From Eupeodes corollae (lineage: Eukaryota > Arthropoda > Insecta > Diptera > Syrphidae): a stretch of DNA of 64,000 nt. This document shows positions 38,058-50,329 of this stretch, piece by piece. The first letter of the stretch is position 1, and the number at the start of each line of letters is the position of its first letter. The translations under genes and the position numbers were made by a program. The notes below the pieces were generated by a model, which saw only the letters and a list, made by a program, of their open reading frames with translations, was not told the DNA's origin and did not search any database. The stretch covers positions 9,459,118 to 9,523,117 of the forward strand of contig NC_079149.1 of NCBI RefSeq assembly GCF_945859685.1. Direction: 5' to 3'.

Positions 38058-39007
38058 TCAAATTCGGTGGTTTATAAAATCAAATTAAGTTGTAGTTTCC
38101 GACCGATGCAGACGCCATCACAAAAACAAAATGGAGTATTCACATTTACAATCAATAACATGCAATTAGTGCCGTCGGTAATGTACTAGCACTTAAATAT
38201 GACTTTTTATTTAAGATTAAATAAGCAATTATTGTTGCATTCTTTAGCTCCAACATCGTTTTTATCGACAGAAGAACTGATGTAGTTTTTGAGTCTTGTT
38301 TTATTTTTGTTAATTAAATCTGATTTTTCTCATTTGACTTTAATTTTATAGGTACATGTCACATAAATGGCGTGTCAAGAGTTTGAGAACTTGTCACGCA
38401 CATTAGTGTAGAGGATAACTTACATATTTGTACTTGTAAAATTTTATTTTTCAAGACTTAAATGATGCATTGATGCTTGACAGTAGAATAATTGGTCAAT
38501 GTTAAATGCGATGTGATGTGCAGTTTTTTGACAAAAATATAGGTAAAGTAGTTACTTTTGATGACACTTTATCTGTTGAAGGTGGTAGCTATTATAGGTT
38601 TTCTGTGTATCTCTTCTTCAATCTTTTTGACATAAATTCCTGCTTGATTTCATCGTAAGTTCAAACATATCAAAGGATGAATAATTTTGTTTTACTTTCT
38701 GATATTGGCTTACACTTTTGACATTAGAAGTCAATAGTTTTAGTAATGTTTGATTTGGATTTTGAAGTTTTCATTTTTAATTTAAATGAACATATGTATA
38801 TAGTTATAACTCATTTTCATGAAGTTACAGAGAAGAGGTTTAACCTTGTATTGCTGAATTTGTATTTCGACAACAAAGTGTTGTGTAACGTCTTCTATGT
38901 TTCTTTTTTATCACATTTCTATATTAAAGAAGTTCCAAAGTATTCCATCCAAGATGAAAAGTAACTTCATGCATTTCAATGACAAATTTAATAATAAATA
39001 AATGAAT

Positions 39008-39100
39008 TGGGTGGCGCAACAGTATGTTTGAGAACTAGGGCCTAGTGACTGACAACTCTCAACCATTCCTGTTTGCGAGTACTGTTGCCAGGGATGGAAT
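39008..39100 (-). mobile_element. tRNA-headed SINE, short truncated copy 2
   Basis: The tail GGGTGGCGCAACAGT...GAGAACTAGGGCCTAGTGAC and CAACTCTCAACCATTCCTG, plus-strand spelling, is followed by loss of the head. ACAAATTT occurs on both sides (about 38984 and 39104), a possible target-site duplication. Confidence 0.8.
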
Positions 39101-39216
39101 TACAAATTTGCTCAATGATAATAACTTCCGGCCATTTATCAGCTATCAATTGATTTATTTTCAGTTTGAATTGGCATTTTAAAATGAACACGGTTTCCAA
39201 ATTATACAGATTTTTT

Positions 39217-39890
39217 ATAGCTGGCGACAGCTCGGTTTCTAGCTAGATGTCTTTAGTTGTGCACTCCAAGTTGGATGAGGTCACATTTGACTTAAGCACA
39301 CCACTTGGTCTGGGGCCTTCCTGTGGGGATGGATTCCAAGCTTTTTCACCGTCGGGGAAGCTGACACTTTGGTTTATCGAGAGAGTTATAGAGGGATTTA
39401 CTACTCAACGGGCCGTAGGTCACGCGAAGAACTTTTCTCTCGAAACGATTCAAGGCGCTTTCATCCGTATAGCAGGTCTAAGATGCTGACAATTTGGTTA
39501 ATCGAGAGAGGGTTTTTAGAGGGATTTACTATTCAACTGCTTTCTTAGTAATTTTTCGTTTGATCTCAGCACTGGTGTTATTTTCTGCATTTAAAGCGGA
39601 GCTCAGCCATACAAAATCCTTTACTACCTCAAAGTTACGCCTGACAATAGTGACATTTTGATTATGATGTCGCGTTGGTATTGTAGGCTCTTTCTATAGC
39701 TTGTTTTATCCTCATTAACCGCTAAACCCCACATTAACCCACAAAGGCCTCATTGACATTACCTTGAGTTTTTCTGAACACGTCAATGTTATTATTATAA
39801 GCGAGTGATTGAACAGACTTTTGACAGAGACTTGGAAGCTCTGAACTTTTCTTTCAAAAACGATGTTAAGGAAATCATTGTTCGAAATCC
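39217..39890 (-). pseudogene. LINE fragment (copy G) related to copy D
   Basis: Plus-strand spelling shares GCTCGGT..CTAGCTAGATGT, CCAAGTTGGATGAGGTCAC, AAGAACTTTTCTCT and TTTCGTTTGATCTCAGCAC with 33390-33850, in the same order. An internal segment (GCTGACA.TTTGGTTTATCGAGAGAG and the following GGGATTTACTA) occurs twice, at about 39360 and 39486. No open frame remains. Confidence 0.75.
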
Positions 39891-40500
39891 ATATTGTTCA
39901 AATTTTGCGTAGCGATGAAGCTTAATTGTAGTTGAATGGATACATCAATAAACAAAACTGCTGTATTTAAAGTGATTTTGTTCCTCTAATGTATCTTAAG
40001 GCTTTCTTACAGCCACAAAAACTGACTATTGGCTGTGCTTTATGGGATGGTGAAATTGATATTTCAAATTTCTTTAATAGTGAATTAGCCAATGGTGATT
40101 GTTATAGATTCATGATTTCTGACTTTTTCATTCATCAATTGAATAAAAACGGCTGCGACACGGTGCATACAGCTCGCGTCTTCTGACGTTAAGGACCAGC
40201 GAACTGGTCTATAAGGTCTTACAATTTTACGTGGCTTGACTGTTTTCCGTTGGAAAATAAAATTAGAAGCTTTATTTCCATTAGCCGTAAGTGTCGCAGT
40301 TTTTATTGATGAATGACCTTTTGTATGAGAAAGATACAGAAATCAATGTAGAAAAATGTAAAAGCTTTGTAAAGAATTTATACTTACCATCAGAATCAGA
40401 GGTAAGAAACAAGTCTAGAATTTTTAAAATATGTTTAAATAAGTTTGAAGAAATACGAGTATACAAATTTGTTTCATTATCACGATAACTAAACTTCAGA

Positions 40501-42990
40501 TCTTCTTATTGACTGCTTTGAAGCACGACTGCAGCTTTTCAAGGAATTATACTATGTAAACATTTTCTGTCGTTTTCGTTAACAGTTTTCAATACTATTA
40601 AAGGTGGATTTATTTATTAAAGTATAAACCTTGAAGAAATGAGAAAGAAATTTCCAAATTGAGTCCGAATTAAGAGAAAATGACTTCATTTGAGGCATTT
40701 AATCCAAAGTTAACTTACCTAAGCATTATTTATGTAAATAGGTTGATACCTGTAGTCAACATAAGATATACCTACCAAGTTGTGGTTACAAAAAATCAAT
40801 CGACTCAACAGGTACCTATAACTATAACTTGTATAGGTATATAAATACAAAAAATAGTTATTACGATGTCAATGTCATGTGCCACTTAATTAAGAATCTA
40901 TATATATGTAAATATTTTTATTTCCGAAGTGGCCTACCAACCAAACAAAACTTTATCAAAAAAAGCTTCAAACTAATACCTATCTCTACCTACATATATA
41001 AAAAGTAAATTCACTTTCAAACTAAAATATGTACAACCCTCAAACTAAAACTTCCGCACATATTTTAACATTTTATCACTTCTTTTTATTTTATTGCAAA
41101 ATTCAAATATGCAGCTATTCACTCCATTACCATATATGTATGAAATAAAAAATAAAATAAAAATTAGCATGTTTCAAAATAAAAATAAAATAATTTCAAA
41201 TGCAAAGAGGCACTTCATTTTAAAATTAAAAAAAAAAGAAGAAAGAAAAAACATATTTACATATATTTTGGTATACCGAGTAACATAACCTATCGACTGA
41301 AAATAAAGCTCCCCATTTCCATGATAAAATTCAGCAACCCATAGATACAACAACAAAAAGCTCATTCACATAAGGACACTTGCCAGTACATGGACTCTTC
41401 TATAGGTAATACTCCATCGGCATAGCATATGCTCCTTCCTAGTATCCTGAAAACAAACAGTGCTATATATTTTATTTTGTTCGTTCTTTTTAATTCTGTG
41501 ACTTTAAAGCGCAGGTTTTTCATCCAATCCAACGAAATATAGCTACAAAACTCCCGTCGGTATTATGCTTTGCTAACAGGGCTGAGAAGGGTAGTTTTGT
41601 GGGTACGGTACGAGAGGGGGAGAATTGGTGGGTAAAATGGGGCCAGATAGAATTTTATAGAAACTTTAACAACAACAGTAAAAACGACGACGGAAGACGA
41701 TGACGATGGCACCAGAAAAAGAGAAAAAAGGGTCGATGGCATTTCTACATTTCTACCAAAAAATCTATTTCTTTTAACTTAAATAAAGCAAGTTGGTAAA
41801 TTTCCAATTCCATTAATTTTTTGTTTTTGTTTACTTTAAACTTTTGTTATGCTAAAATGAACAACAAAAAAAAGCTGAGACAAAAAAAAATAAGGCGAAA
41901 TGTTTTAATCATATTCATCATCATCAAAAACCAATTAGAAGAAAAACGAACAAAAACATCAAAAACACACAGCAAAAAGAAAAGAGAAATAAACAACAAC
42001 AAAATCGAATAGAAAACGTGTCACACACCGACTTCAGAAAGAGAAATAGAAATAGAAAGAAAATAATATTTAAGAAAGTATCCACAAAAAGAAAACGAAC
42101 AAGAAAAGAAACTAACAAAAAAACAGCAAAGAAAAATAAGTATTCAACATCTTTTCATGTTGATGCCCTCTTCTTCATACACAAACACACACACACATCC
42201 ACACACTTGCTACAACACACACCCACACAAAAAACATTCAACAAAAATTTAATCTAGTAGAAAAATTGAAATAAAAATCTTCAATCTACTACAATAACAA
42301 AAATTGTTCGGTATACGAAAAATGTCACGAGAGAAACTACCAAAAAAAAACCGCATATCATAAAATTTTATTTTCACCAAACAAAAATATGCATACAAAC
42401 ACCCACACACACCTCCATACACACAAACACACACTCACAACACATCCATACAAAAAAAACTCCACTTGAAAACAAATATCTACTTACTTCTGAAATCCAC
42501 TAAAGCATCCATCCATGAATTAATTTTCTTTCGTATTCCTCTTTGAAGCCTGTTTCTTTAAATTTTTGCTCTACCTTTCGGTATACGTTCTTCTTATTCG
42601 ATTTCTACTTCTTCCTTTCTTCGGTGCTATCAGCCCGATACCGATTTTATTATTATTAAACTTTTTTATTAGTGTGAGATGGTGCTGCTGTTTAGGTTCA
42701 CAGATGAATTATCTGCGAGCATGTATGCACAATACATACACACCACACAGAACGCGTAATCCACAATAAAACGAGTCGTGAACGGGCGAAACAGCAGTAA
42801 AACACACCACGATAAAACAAAAAATAAGTGACTGGAAGGGGCAAAGTAATAAAATAAACACACGCTGCTTTCCTTTTGCTCTTACTTTGCTCCGATCCAC
42901 AAAAGGCCCGTCGTAAAATATTGTAATAAATTCTGACGTATAAGACGGACCGTCAATTATAAAAACACAAAAAACGCACACACACACAAA
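40501..42990. other. Unassigned AT-rich stretch
   Basis: Poly-purine AAAGAAA tracts (41860-42140) and CACACA runs (42185-42440) dominate. No gene recognised. Confidence 0.35.
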
Positions 42991-42999
42991 CTTGAACGA

Positions 43000-44480
43000 A
43001 CGAAACCCACACGCACCTTAATTCAACTCACACACAACGATATAATGTGAGGGCAATCTTAGCATCACGAACGAAGAACGGGAGAACCAAAGGCAAACAA
43101 AATTGTGTGTATCTCGTAAAAATGTTTTCTGCTCCGTTGCGTTGGTTGGTTGGTTAGTTGGTTGGCGCGGTACGGTATTATGATGGTGAAGAAACTTCAA
43201 AATACACGATGCGACGCGGACGACCTCTGGCGGCGAATGCAGACGCAGTTCTGAATCCGTATCTGATAGATACACTCGATGGAAGCGAAAAGACGACGAC
43301 GACGACAACTACGAACGACAACAACAACAAAAACCACGACGATTTAAATTGCGCAATCTCTCCAACTACACACTTTTAAAGCAACTGCAACATCATCAAA
43401 GAAAGTCACGTGTTTGTGTGTTAGATTTTCTCACAAACACAACATTGACAGTTCGATACGTTACGAACGAGAATTCCACCACTTTATGGTTCGGCTCTAC
43501 TGCTGCTGTTGTCAAACAAACACACCCGATACACGATGACCAGCAGATGAACAGAGATAGCAGATGACACGAAAATTTGGAGAGATAGAGAGAGTGAGCT
43601 AAATTCGTATTAGATTTTCTTCTTCTTCTACTTCTTCGTCGTCTTTTTTTTGTTTTTCTTTTCTCTCGATTTTTTTAATAAAAAATTATATTTTTTCACT
43701 CAGATTTTTATTCTTTTTCATTTAATTTTACCAATTTTTGTCATATGTCAATATGTCAACTTTTCACCCGCATCAAATCACTGAACTGTCAAAATCAAGT
43801 GATTCGAAGAAGATTTTCTTAAACTCCAGCTGTTTTCGGAATTGAATTTTTTCGGGAAGAAGAAATTTTCACTTTAAATTGATTTTTTTTCACCGGCAAA
43901 CATTTTACTGTTTTTTTTTTGCGTTTGCTTTTCACTTACACGGTGAGCGATTTCACTCACGAAATGTCTTTTTAATGTTTGTCACCACGGTAGGGTATTA
44001 CCATCAAAAATTCTTTTATTTTGATGGAGTTTCCTTGAAAAGTAGTTTTTAATTGAATTTGTTTTTATATTATTTTTCAACTTTGTCTCACTGAAGAGAA
44101 GGTTTTTGGTGAGGACGATAACGGTACCTTACACCACGAACACTATCACTCGACTAAAGTACATCGGACATGGCGCAGTCGACATAGGTCATCGTTTGTA
44201 TGAAGACCATTTGCGTGAGGGAGATAGAATACAATGAAAGGTACAAAATTACTCCATTAGCTCCGCCCTCAATTTGAGCAAACCTCTTAGCGATTGGTAG
44301 ACGTGGGGTGACGTCAAGCCGAATTCAGCCGAACAGAGCCGAGTTGAGCCGATTTTGTCCATTTTGTTTGTGTAACGAAGGGAAAACTAGTTTGTTGTTG
44401 CAGCAACGTAACGTTAATGATACGTGGCGGCGCTAGTATCGTCATCAGATAGATACACACGAAGTGTATCTGCTGGTGGA
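43000..44480 (-). promoter_or_regulatory. Promoter-like island; possible distal 5' exon of Su(z)2 or of an unseen gene
   Basis: The DNA rises in CG content with GACGACGACGAC and CAACAACAACAA runs typical of fly 5' UTRs. It has a GAGATAGAGAGAGTGAG run (43580-43597, GAGA-factor-like) and, on the minus strand, a donor-like AAG|GTGCGT near 43015. If it belongs to Su(z)2 it would imply a first intron of about 33 kb. Open frames in the island are trinucleotide artefacts. Orientation is uncertain. Confidence 0.3.
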
Positions 44481-45679
44481 TTTTTGAAGCGAAAAACGTA
44501 AAAAGAAAAAAATTATTTGAGCAGGGTGTGTTGGCAGAGTGAAAAGGCAATACACAGATATCTCGTGGAGGGAATGAGAGGCGAAGTGACGCTTACCCCG
44601 ACCACTTTGTGTGTCGTGTGTTGGGCTCGTTTCGTTCGTTGTTGGTTGTCGGTGTGGAGGAGATTTCAGGTTCATGCGATTCAATGGAGGCGATTTTTTT
44701 CTTTTTGGTCGATTTTCTTGTTGGTGGTGTTTTTGTTGTTGAGTTTTTTAAATTTTACTTATTTGATTATTTTTTCACATCATCGTTCGTTCGTTTGGCT
44801 TCGGATTTTTTTGTGCTTTGTGTGTTTTATTTTTAAAGTATGAAGGCTGTTTGAGCGCCACTGAGTGCTGAGGAGCGAGAGATTATTGTGGCGGATGGGC
44901 ATATAAAGCGGATTTCTGAGAATTTTATTACACGAAGGCTAAAATCTAGTATGAAAAAGCCTAATAATAGTTTTTAATGGTTTATTGATTTTGGAATTTT
45001 CGAAGAATTGAAGCTTGACGTTGAGTGATTCAATGAGTTGTTCCTTTGATCTTTAGTAATCAAAATTTCATATGAAATTCCTGTATGTCTAAAGCACGCA
45101 ATTTGAAGTGTTTTTCATCTCTATCGGGTACCTATTCTAAAATACCTCTGAATAAATTCTATTTTCCAATTCTGGATAAAAGCCAAACACGAGTTGAACT
45201 TTGAAGTCGGTACAGAAAACCAAAGAAATAACTACCTATGAAGTGTTCCCACAAATGTTTTGCACTTTCATGTTGGATAGTTAGATGAAAGTTACAAATG
45301 CATTAAAGTATAAATAGGTAGGAACTTCGTAATTGACGGAAAGAAAATATTCCTTAAGATCAAAGCCAAATGCGTTCAAAATGTTTTTGGCTTTAGATCG
45401 TATCTATTAATTATATTTGTGAAATTAGGAAGTTTTCAATCCATATCTAAATTGAATTCGCAATACCGCGAATACCGCATAGTTTCTTATTTCATTTTGG
45501 AATCGTCCTCTTTTAAAAATTAAAGGAATTATTTCACGCTGTTTCATTTCCTTTTTCATCGATCGTCTAATCTCTCAAATGCGCAATATCAAGAAATCTC
45601 AATGCATTGGCCGACATTTTAAGCTGTTTTCGGACTGAGAGATAAAGAGAGAAGGATTTAAGAGTAAAGTTTAGTTGCT
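44481..45679. other. Unassigned intergenic DNA
   Basis: Flank of the promoter-like island. No protein-like frame or element recognised. Confidence 0.35.
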
Positions 45680-46605
45680 CATAGGCGCGTACGTAATTTG
45701 AGCACAAACGTTTCATTGCGTTTAATTACGCTGAAATTTGTTCCGTAATTCATATTTGAAGTAGTATCCGTGGATGATGGTTAGTGCTTATAGCACCGGC
45801 ATTCTAGAGGTCTTCGGATCAATACCAGCCTTTACCACCTAAAGTTATTTCACGGGTATTGCCCCTTGCGAGGAATTGACAAATCCGCCAAAAGTAATTC
45901 TTTTCATGAACAGTTCTTTCTCAAATCAAACGTTTGGGTTTGACATAAAACTGTAGGTCCTATTAATTCCTGAAATGACTCTCACATAGGAATGGTTGAG
46001 AGTTGTTAGTCACTAGACCCTTTCTCTACGGATTTTTGCTCCACTAAATTTTACAATTCATATTTTAATGTCTATTTTTTAGAAAATAATTATTTATCAA
46101 CACAATTCAATTTTGATTGAAAATTGATTGAATAATGAAGCTCCTAAAAACCTTAATTTCCTAAAACGCAAAATCACAAAGAAAAAAACTGCTCATAACA
46201 CTAATTAAATATTTTGAAAAAAAAATCTAATTATTTTGATTAAGGAGCTATGGCCCTTTAAAAACGTTTTTGATAAATGTATCTATATTATTTTTGTAAG
46301 TGATTTTGTCAAAATTCTATCACAATATTTGGTAGGTAAAATATGAAAAAGACCAAATGTCAAGGTTGATAAGGATGACTTACCTATCAGTTTAGCGTTG
46401 ACAACTCATAAATATATTTCTTAATTCGATATGGTTTTTTTGACTTTGTTTTGATTCATAAAACACCCTAAAAAATAATAGAATTTAATAAAAAATTCTT
46501 TTCATAAACCTGTTTCTTTTTCACTTGCTTTATTCTACTGAAGTCACCCTTAGGTGTATGTGACAAAAGATAGCTGGTGCAAAATTACGTACGCGCATGC
46601 AACAA
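45680..46605. mobile_element. Possible TIR element carrying a SINE
   Basis: GCGCGTACGTAATTTGAGCAC near 45684 is nearly the reverse complement of GTGCAAAATTACGTACGCGC near 46578, with the match extending imperfectly outward (AGTTGC against GTTGC). The interval contains the SINE copy at 45767. With no coding sequence and an imperfect repeat, this is a tentative call. Confidence 0.4.
45767..46050 (+). mobile_element. tRNA-headed SINE, full-length diverged copy 3
   Basis: Begins TCCGTGGATGATGGTTAGTG and has an A-box-like TGGTTAGTGC, then a B-box-like CTTCGGATCAATACC. The body follows (GAGGAATTGACAAATCC, TTTCATGAACAG, CATAAAACTGTAGG, GGAATGGTTGAGAGTTG), ending CTCCACTAAATTTTA. Confidence 0.82.
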
Positions 46606-48285
46606 GAATCTAAGGCGACGTAAGTCACTTCCCCTAAAGTCGAATCTTCAACTGTGAGGGAACCCTTAAACGTAAATTTGTGATTTAAAATTAGTAACTC
46701 GCTAAACTCAAATGGTTTTAATTCCAAAATCCCCAGAAATCGAACACTTACTTCCTAAGACGAACATAAGGTTTGCTTATTTCGAACGTAGACATAGTAA
46801 GACATGAGGACATGGACTAAACTTAAAAAAAAAAAAAATAGTAAAACGTACTTTTTTATACTATTTGAATTCTTATTTCAGTTCAAATCACCAAATTTAC
46901 AAAAGTATCCTTTTTTTCAAGTTTATTGAAAATAGGAACATAAATATCAATATTTTTAAGCGGTCCCTTGACGCTCAATATTATTGTGCCAAATTAGATG
47001 CATTGTCTGGCTCCAAGAAATAACCCCCCTAAAAAATATGAAATATCCCCCACAAAATTGTATGGAAATATGGAGCTCTTCTATATTAAAGAACTATTGA
47101 TTTTAAAGAATTTAATACGCATGCTTTATCGGGGACTAATTTCATTTTTAATTTGGGGAAGTACTTAATGATGAAATAACTCCTGAGGGGATTGAAAAAA
47201 ATAAAATGGTAAGACAATTATTATAGTTGGGGACTTATTTGATTCCTTTTTAATTTTTGGGAAGTTATTTCAATTTTTCTGGGTCTTATTTCTTGCGAAG
47301 TTATTCCACACACCCGTTGTTTTCGCCTGTAAAGATGTTTTTTAAGAAGATTATATAAGTTGTGTAAAATATTTTTGAAAGAGACTTATATCCTAACTTG
47401 TTATTAAGTCAAAACACCCATTTTAAAAACAAATACAAAAATTCTAATGAAATAGGGCGTATACTTAATTGTTCGTCTTGAGTTTTAAGTAAAGATGCTG
47501 AAAAAAAGCTAGTTTAGTAAAGCGAATCAGCCTTCCTTTAAAAATTAACATTTTTACAGTTGCCTTTTTTTTACTATGGGTTATACTTATGCTCTCAATT
47601 AGTCGATTGACTATTGCTTAATATATGGACAATAATACAAGATCGATAAAAATTGTAAATTTTTCTTGTATTGTTTTTTTTTTTTAATTTACATTTACTT
47701 AATTATATTCATGTTGAATTTTAATAACGTGAGTACAAAATTGCGAATGTATTGTGTTAACCCATGTTAAGGTGAAAAAAAGGAAAAGAAGACAAAAACG
47801 CAATGTATATAACCAATGAACGTTCAAGTATGGGGATGGTAATGCCAGGGTCATATAAACTTAAAGACATTATAAGGAAGTACACAATACATTTGCATAC
47901 GTCCTTTTTTTCTTCTCTGATACCATCAAAGTAAAAATTACTTCCTATAACTATAGCAAGCTAAAATACATACATACTTAAATTCAATTGTGCCTTTTTC
48001 CTTTCGTTTTTGATTGTGCATGTGAAATGACACAACTTAATTTATTTTTAAAAGTAGAACTTTTGTTTGCACAGTAGATTTATTTGTAAAATATTTATTT
48101 CATATGGCCGAATTAATGTTTTGGAATAAAAAAAAATTAAAAATGTAATACATCATTTTTTAAAAAATGATTTAAGGGTTTTTATTTAGATTCAATGTTT
48201 AATTTCAAAAAAAGATGTTAATATCTTAGCCACATTGATTTACCCAATGCTGTTTTTAATTCCCATTATGGTATTAATTTGTTTA
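46606..48285. other. Unassigned AT-rich stretch
   Basis: No gene recognised. A section at 47005-47315 repeats phrases such as AAGAAATAACCCCCC and GGGGACTTATTT, in part inverted, and may be an unclassified repeat. Confidence 0.3.
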
Positions 48286-48862
48286 GACCCTAAAACTGTA
48301 CCCGTTTGGGTACAGAAAATTGAATTGAATTTTCAAATTTGTTTGGACGAATTTTTTTTTTTTCGTTGACATGTTTTTAACAAGTAGGAGTGCAGTTTAT
48401 TATAAACAAACTAAAACGGTAGTCTTTTTAATTACTCAGCGCCAGATGCTATTGCGATATTCCCGGTTTTTCAGAGGTTGGTCCGTTTTTTTTTTTATAA
48501 TAGAAAAATATTTTTTTTATAGAATGGAATTCAAAGCATTCTCAACATCATCATTTTATGGAAGGAGATTCGATAATCTTCAAAATGCAATAAATGCAAT
48601 CTAAGAAAATGATCAAAACCCTGTGTTTGACATTGCATTTATACCACCAGATGCAGATTTCAATACAGGCTAGAATGAAATAGACACAGAAAATATGCAT
48701 AAAGTTCACTTAACCAATGATTTTTCTGGTAACATTGAACTTCTATTACAAATGAGTAGTTTTATAGCGAGAACGAAGTTCCTTTATCAGTTATAAGAGT
48801 AAAGGCATACACATAATTAGCAACCATAATTCCATTGTACCTGTTTGGGTACAGCTTAAAAA
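48286..48862 (+). pseudogene. Possible piggyBac-like transposase N-terminal remnant
   Basis: After MEFKAFSTSSFYGRRF comes, past a stop, DIAFIPPDADFNTG and a stop, then NEIDTEN. A PPxx-D/E-rich N-terminus with an acidic E-D-I-D stretch resembles piggyBac-derived transposases. The 16-bp palindromes GTACCCGTTTGGGTAC (48299) and GTACCTGTTTGGGTAC (48839) bracket it in the same orientation. The catalytic domain is absent, so the call is weak. Confidence 0.3.
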
Positions 48863-49110
48863 CCAAACTTCGTACTTAAAAAAAAATAAACTAATATTTT
48901 TGTATTCCTTTGACATTATTTAATAAAGTTAAGATATCAAAATTTTGAAATTTCAATTTTAAATGTCCTTGGTAATAAATGGGCTAATGTGCAAATTTAT
49001 TCTTTTTATGCCAACAAATGTCTATAACTTCAAAAACATTAAAGCCAGTATTCAAAACCATTTAGTGGGTTTGTTTTATGTGAGGCCTTACCTATAAATA
49101 CATATATTAT

Positions 49111-49275
49111 TACATTACATTTCACACTACTCAGCACATTAATGTGCAGAGTAGAGAACACAGCACCTTGAGCAACTAGACTATGTAAGGTGATAACAAA
49201 CACAAGACATTAGTACAAGACAGGAGGACAGAAGATAAAGAACAACAGAAAGAAAGAACACATGACAACAGCACG
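49111..49275 (-). repeat. Dispersed repeat, inverted partner of 54578-54736
   Basis: The minus strand reads parallel to 54578-54736 over about 160 bp: TGTCATGTGTTCTTTCT, CTTGTACTAATGTCTTG, GTTATCACCTTACATAGT and TTCTCTACTCTG.ACATTAATGTGC. There is no coding content and the ends are not defined. Confidence 0.8.
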
Positions 49276-49373
49276 CGGTAGGTTTCGAGACGGTTCCCCA
49301 TCTTTGTACTAACCAGTAACCACGCTCATATATTTTTATTAACTACCAGTAGAAAGTTATTAACAATAAATTA

Positions 49374-49585
49374 GGTGGCGCAACAGTCCGATGAGAACTA
49401 GGGCCTATTGACTTACAACTCTCAACCATTCCTGTGTGCGAGTATTGTTATCAGGAATGGAGGGGACCTAGAGTTTTAAGCAGACTCCAAACGGCTCATT
49501 TGAGAAGGCACTTTTCATGACAACTATGACTCTTGGGGGATTTATCAATTCCTCGCAAAATGCAGTACCCGTATCGGTTAAATTT
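49374..49585 (-). mobile_element. tRNA-headed SINE, truncated copy 4
   Basis: Minus-strand copy with the best preserved tail: GGTGGCGCAACAGTCCGATG and AACTAGGGCCTATTGACTTA in plus-strand spelling. The tRNA-like head is missing. The tail abuts an AATAAATTA run. Confidence 0.85.
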
Positions 49586-49719
49586 TTCGAATCCAAAATG
49601 TTGACATTTCCCGATGTTTAAAGGTTCCTAAAGAACAAAAAAAGGTTTTTAAATAGATACGAGCTTCTGTTTCTGGTGTGCACACATGTTCGTGTCCGTT
49701 TTTCAGCTACCTTTTTTCC

Positions 49720-50260
49720 TCGGTCATATCTCAAGAACTGGCAGAGATATTGACTTCAAATTTTGTCTTAATGTCTTAAAGGTAATAACATCATAAGATG
49801 CAGAAAGGACTTTTAAACAAATGAGTTTGGGTTTTTTTTTACTGTAGCAATTTAAAAAGAAAATTGAAACACCAAATATCTCACGAACCAATAACGCTAG
49901 CGACTTCAATCTTATAGTACTAGTCGTAATTTTGTATACCTACATAAAAAAGAAAATCAACCAACGATGCATCAAAGAATAACATGTTAGACATCTGTCA
50001 AAATTTGACAAAAATCTAAGTTACTGAAATCTAAAAAAATACTAAAAGTTGGTCAAAACTGATGTTCGACTCGAATGTCTCGAAAATAAATAAAGGTATT
50101 GACTTGAAAATTATTTCATAGCAAGAAAATACAAAAACTACAAAAAACTGATGCGAAATAGTTTTCGACTCGAGTATTATGAAAACAGAAAAAGATATTG
50201 TCTTAAAATGGGACGACTGCAAAGTTATAAGTGTGGGTCGCATCAAAGCCCCTTTTTTTA
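49720..50260 (-). repeat. Dispersed repeat with TCGAGTCGAA motifs, relative of 62380-63900
   Basis: The minus strand starts GGCTTTGATGCGACCCACAC, matching GCTGGGATGCGACCCACACT at about 62947. It then carries phrases such as CTCGAGTCGAAAACTATTTC and ATTCGAGTCGAACATCAGTT at about 125-bp spacing. No coding frame recognised. Confidence 0.65.
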
Positions 50261-50329
50261 AATTTTAAACTCTGCCCTACGATCTAAAAAATGATGTCCT
50301 GAAAGTTTGTATCCGGGAAAAACCTTTAA

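Larger units (their letters stand above)
37600..40500 (+). pseudogene. Decayed coding-like sequence of unknown origin, interrupted by SINE and LINE pieces
   Basis: Several short AT-rich frames in a row look like real protein rather than random translation. These are 37617-37934 (stop at 37695-37697, frame break near 37897; contains YPFHYLGGS), about 38100-38330, 38537-38655, 38746-38964, 39106-39215, 39989-40186 and 40290-40488. They are separated by stops, by LINE pieces (37935-38057, 39217-39890) and by a SINE (39008-39100). I do not recognise the protein. An old endogenous viral sequence or a large unknown transposon are both possible; the pieces are described only, not joined. Confidence 0.4.
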
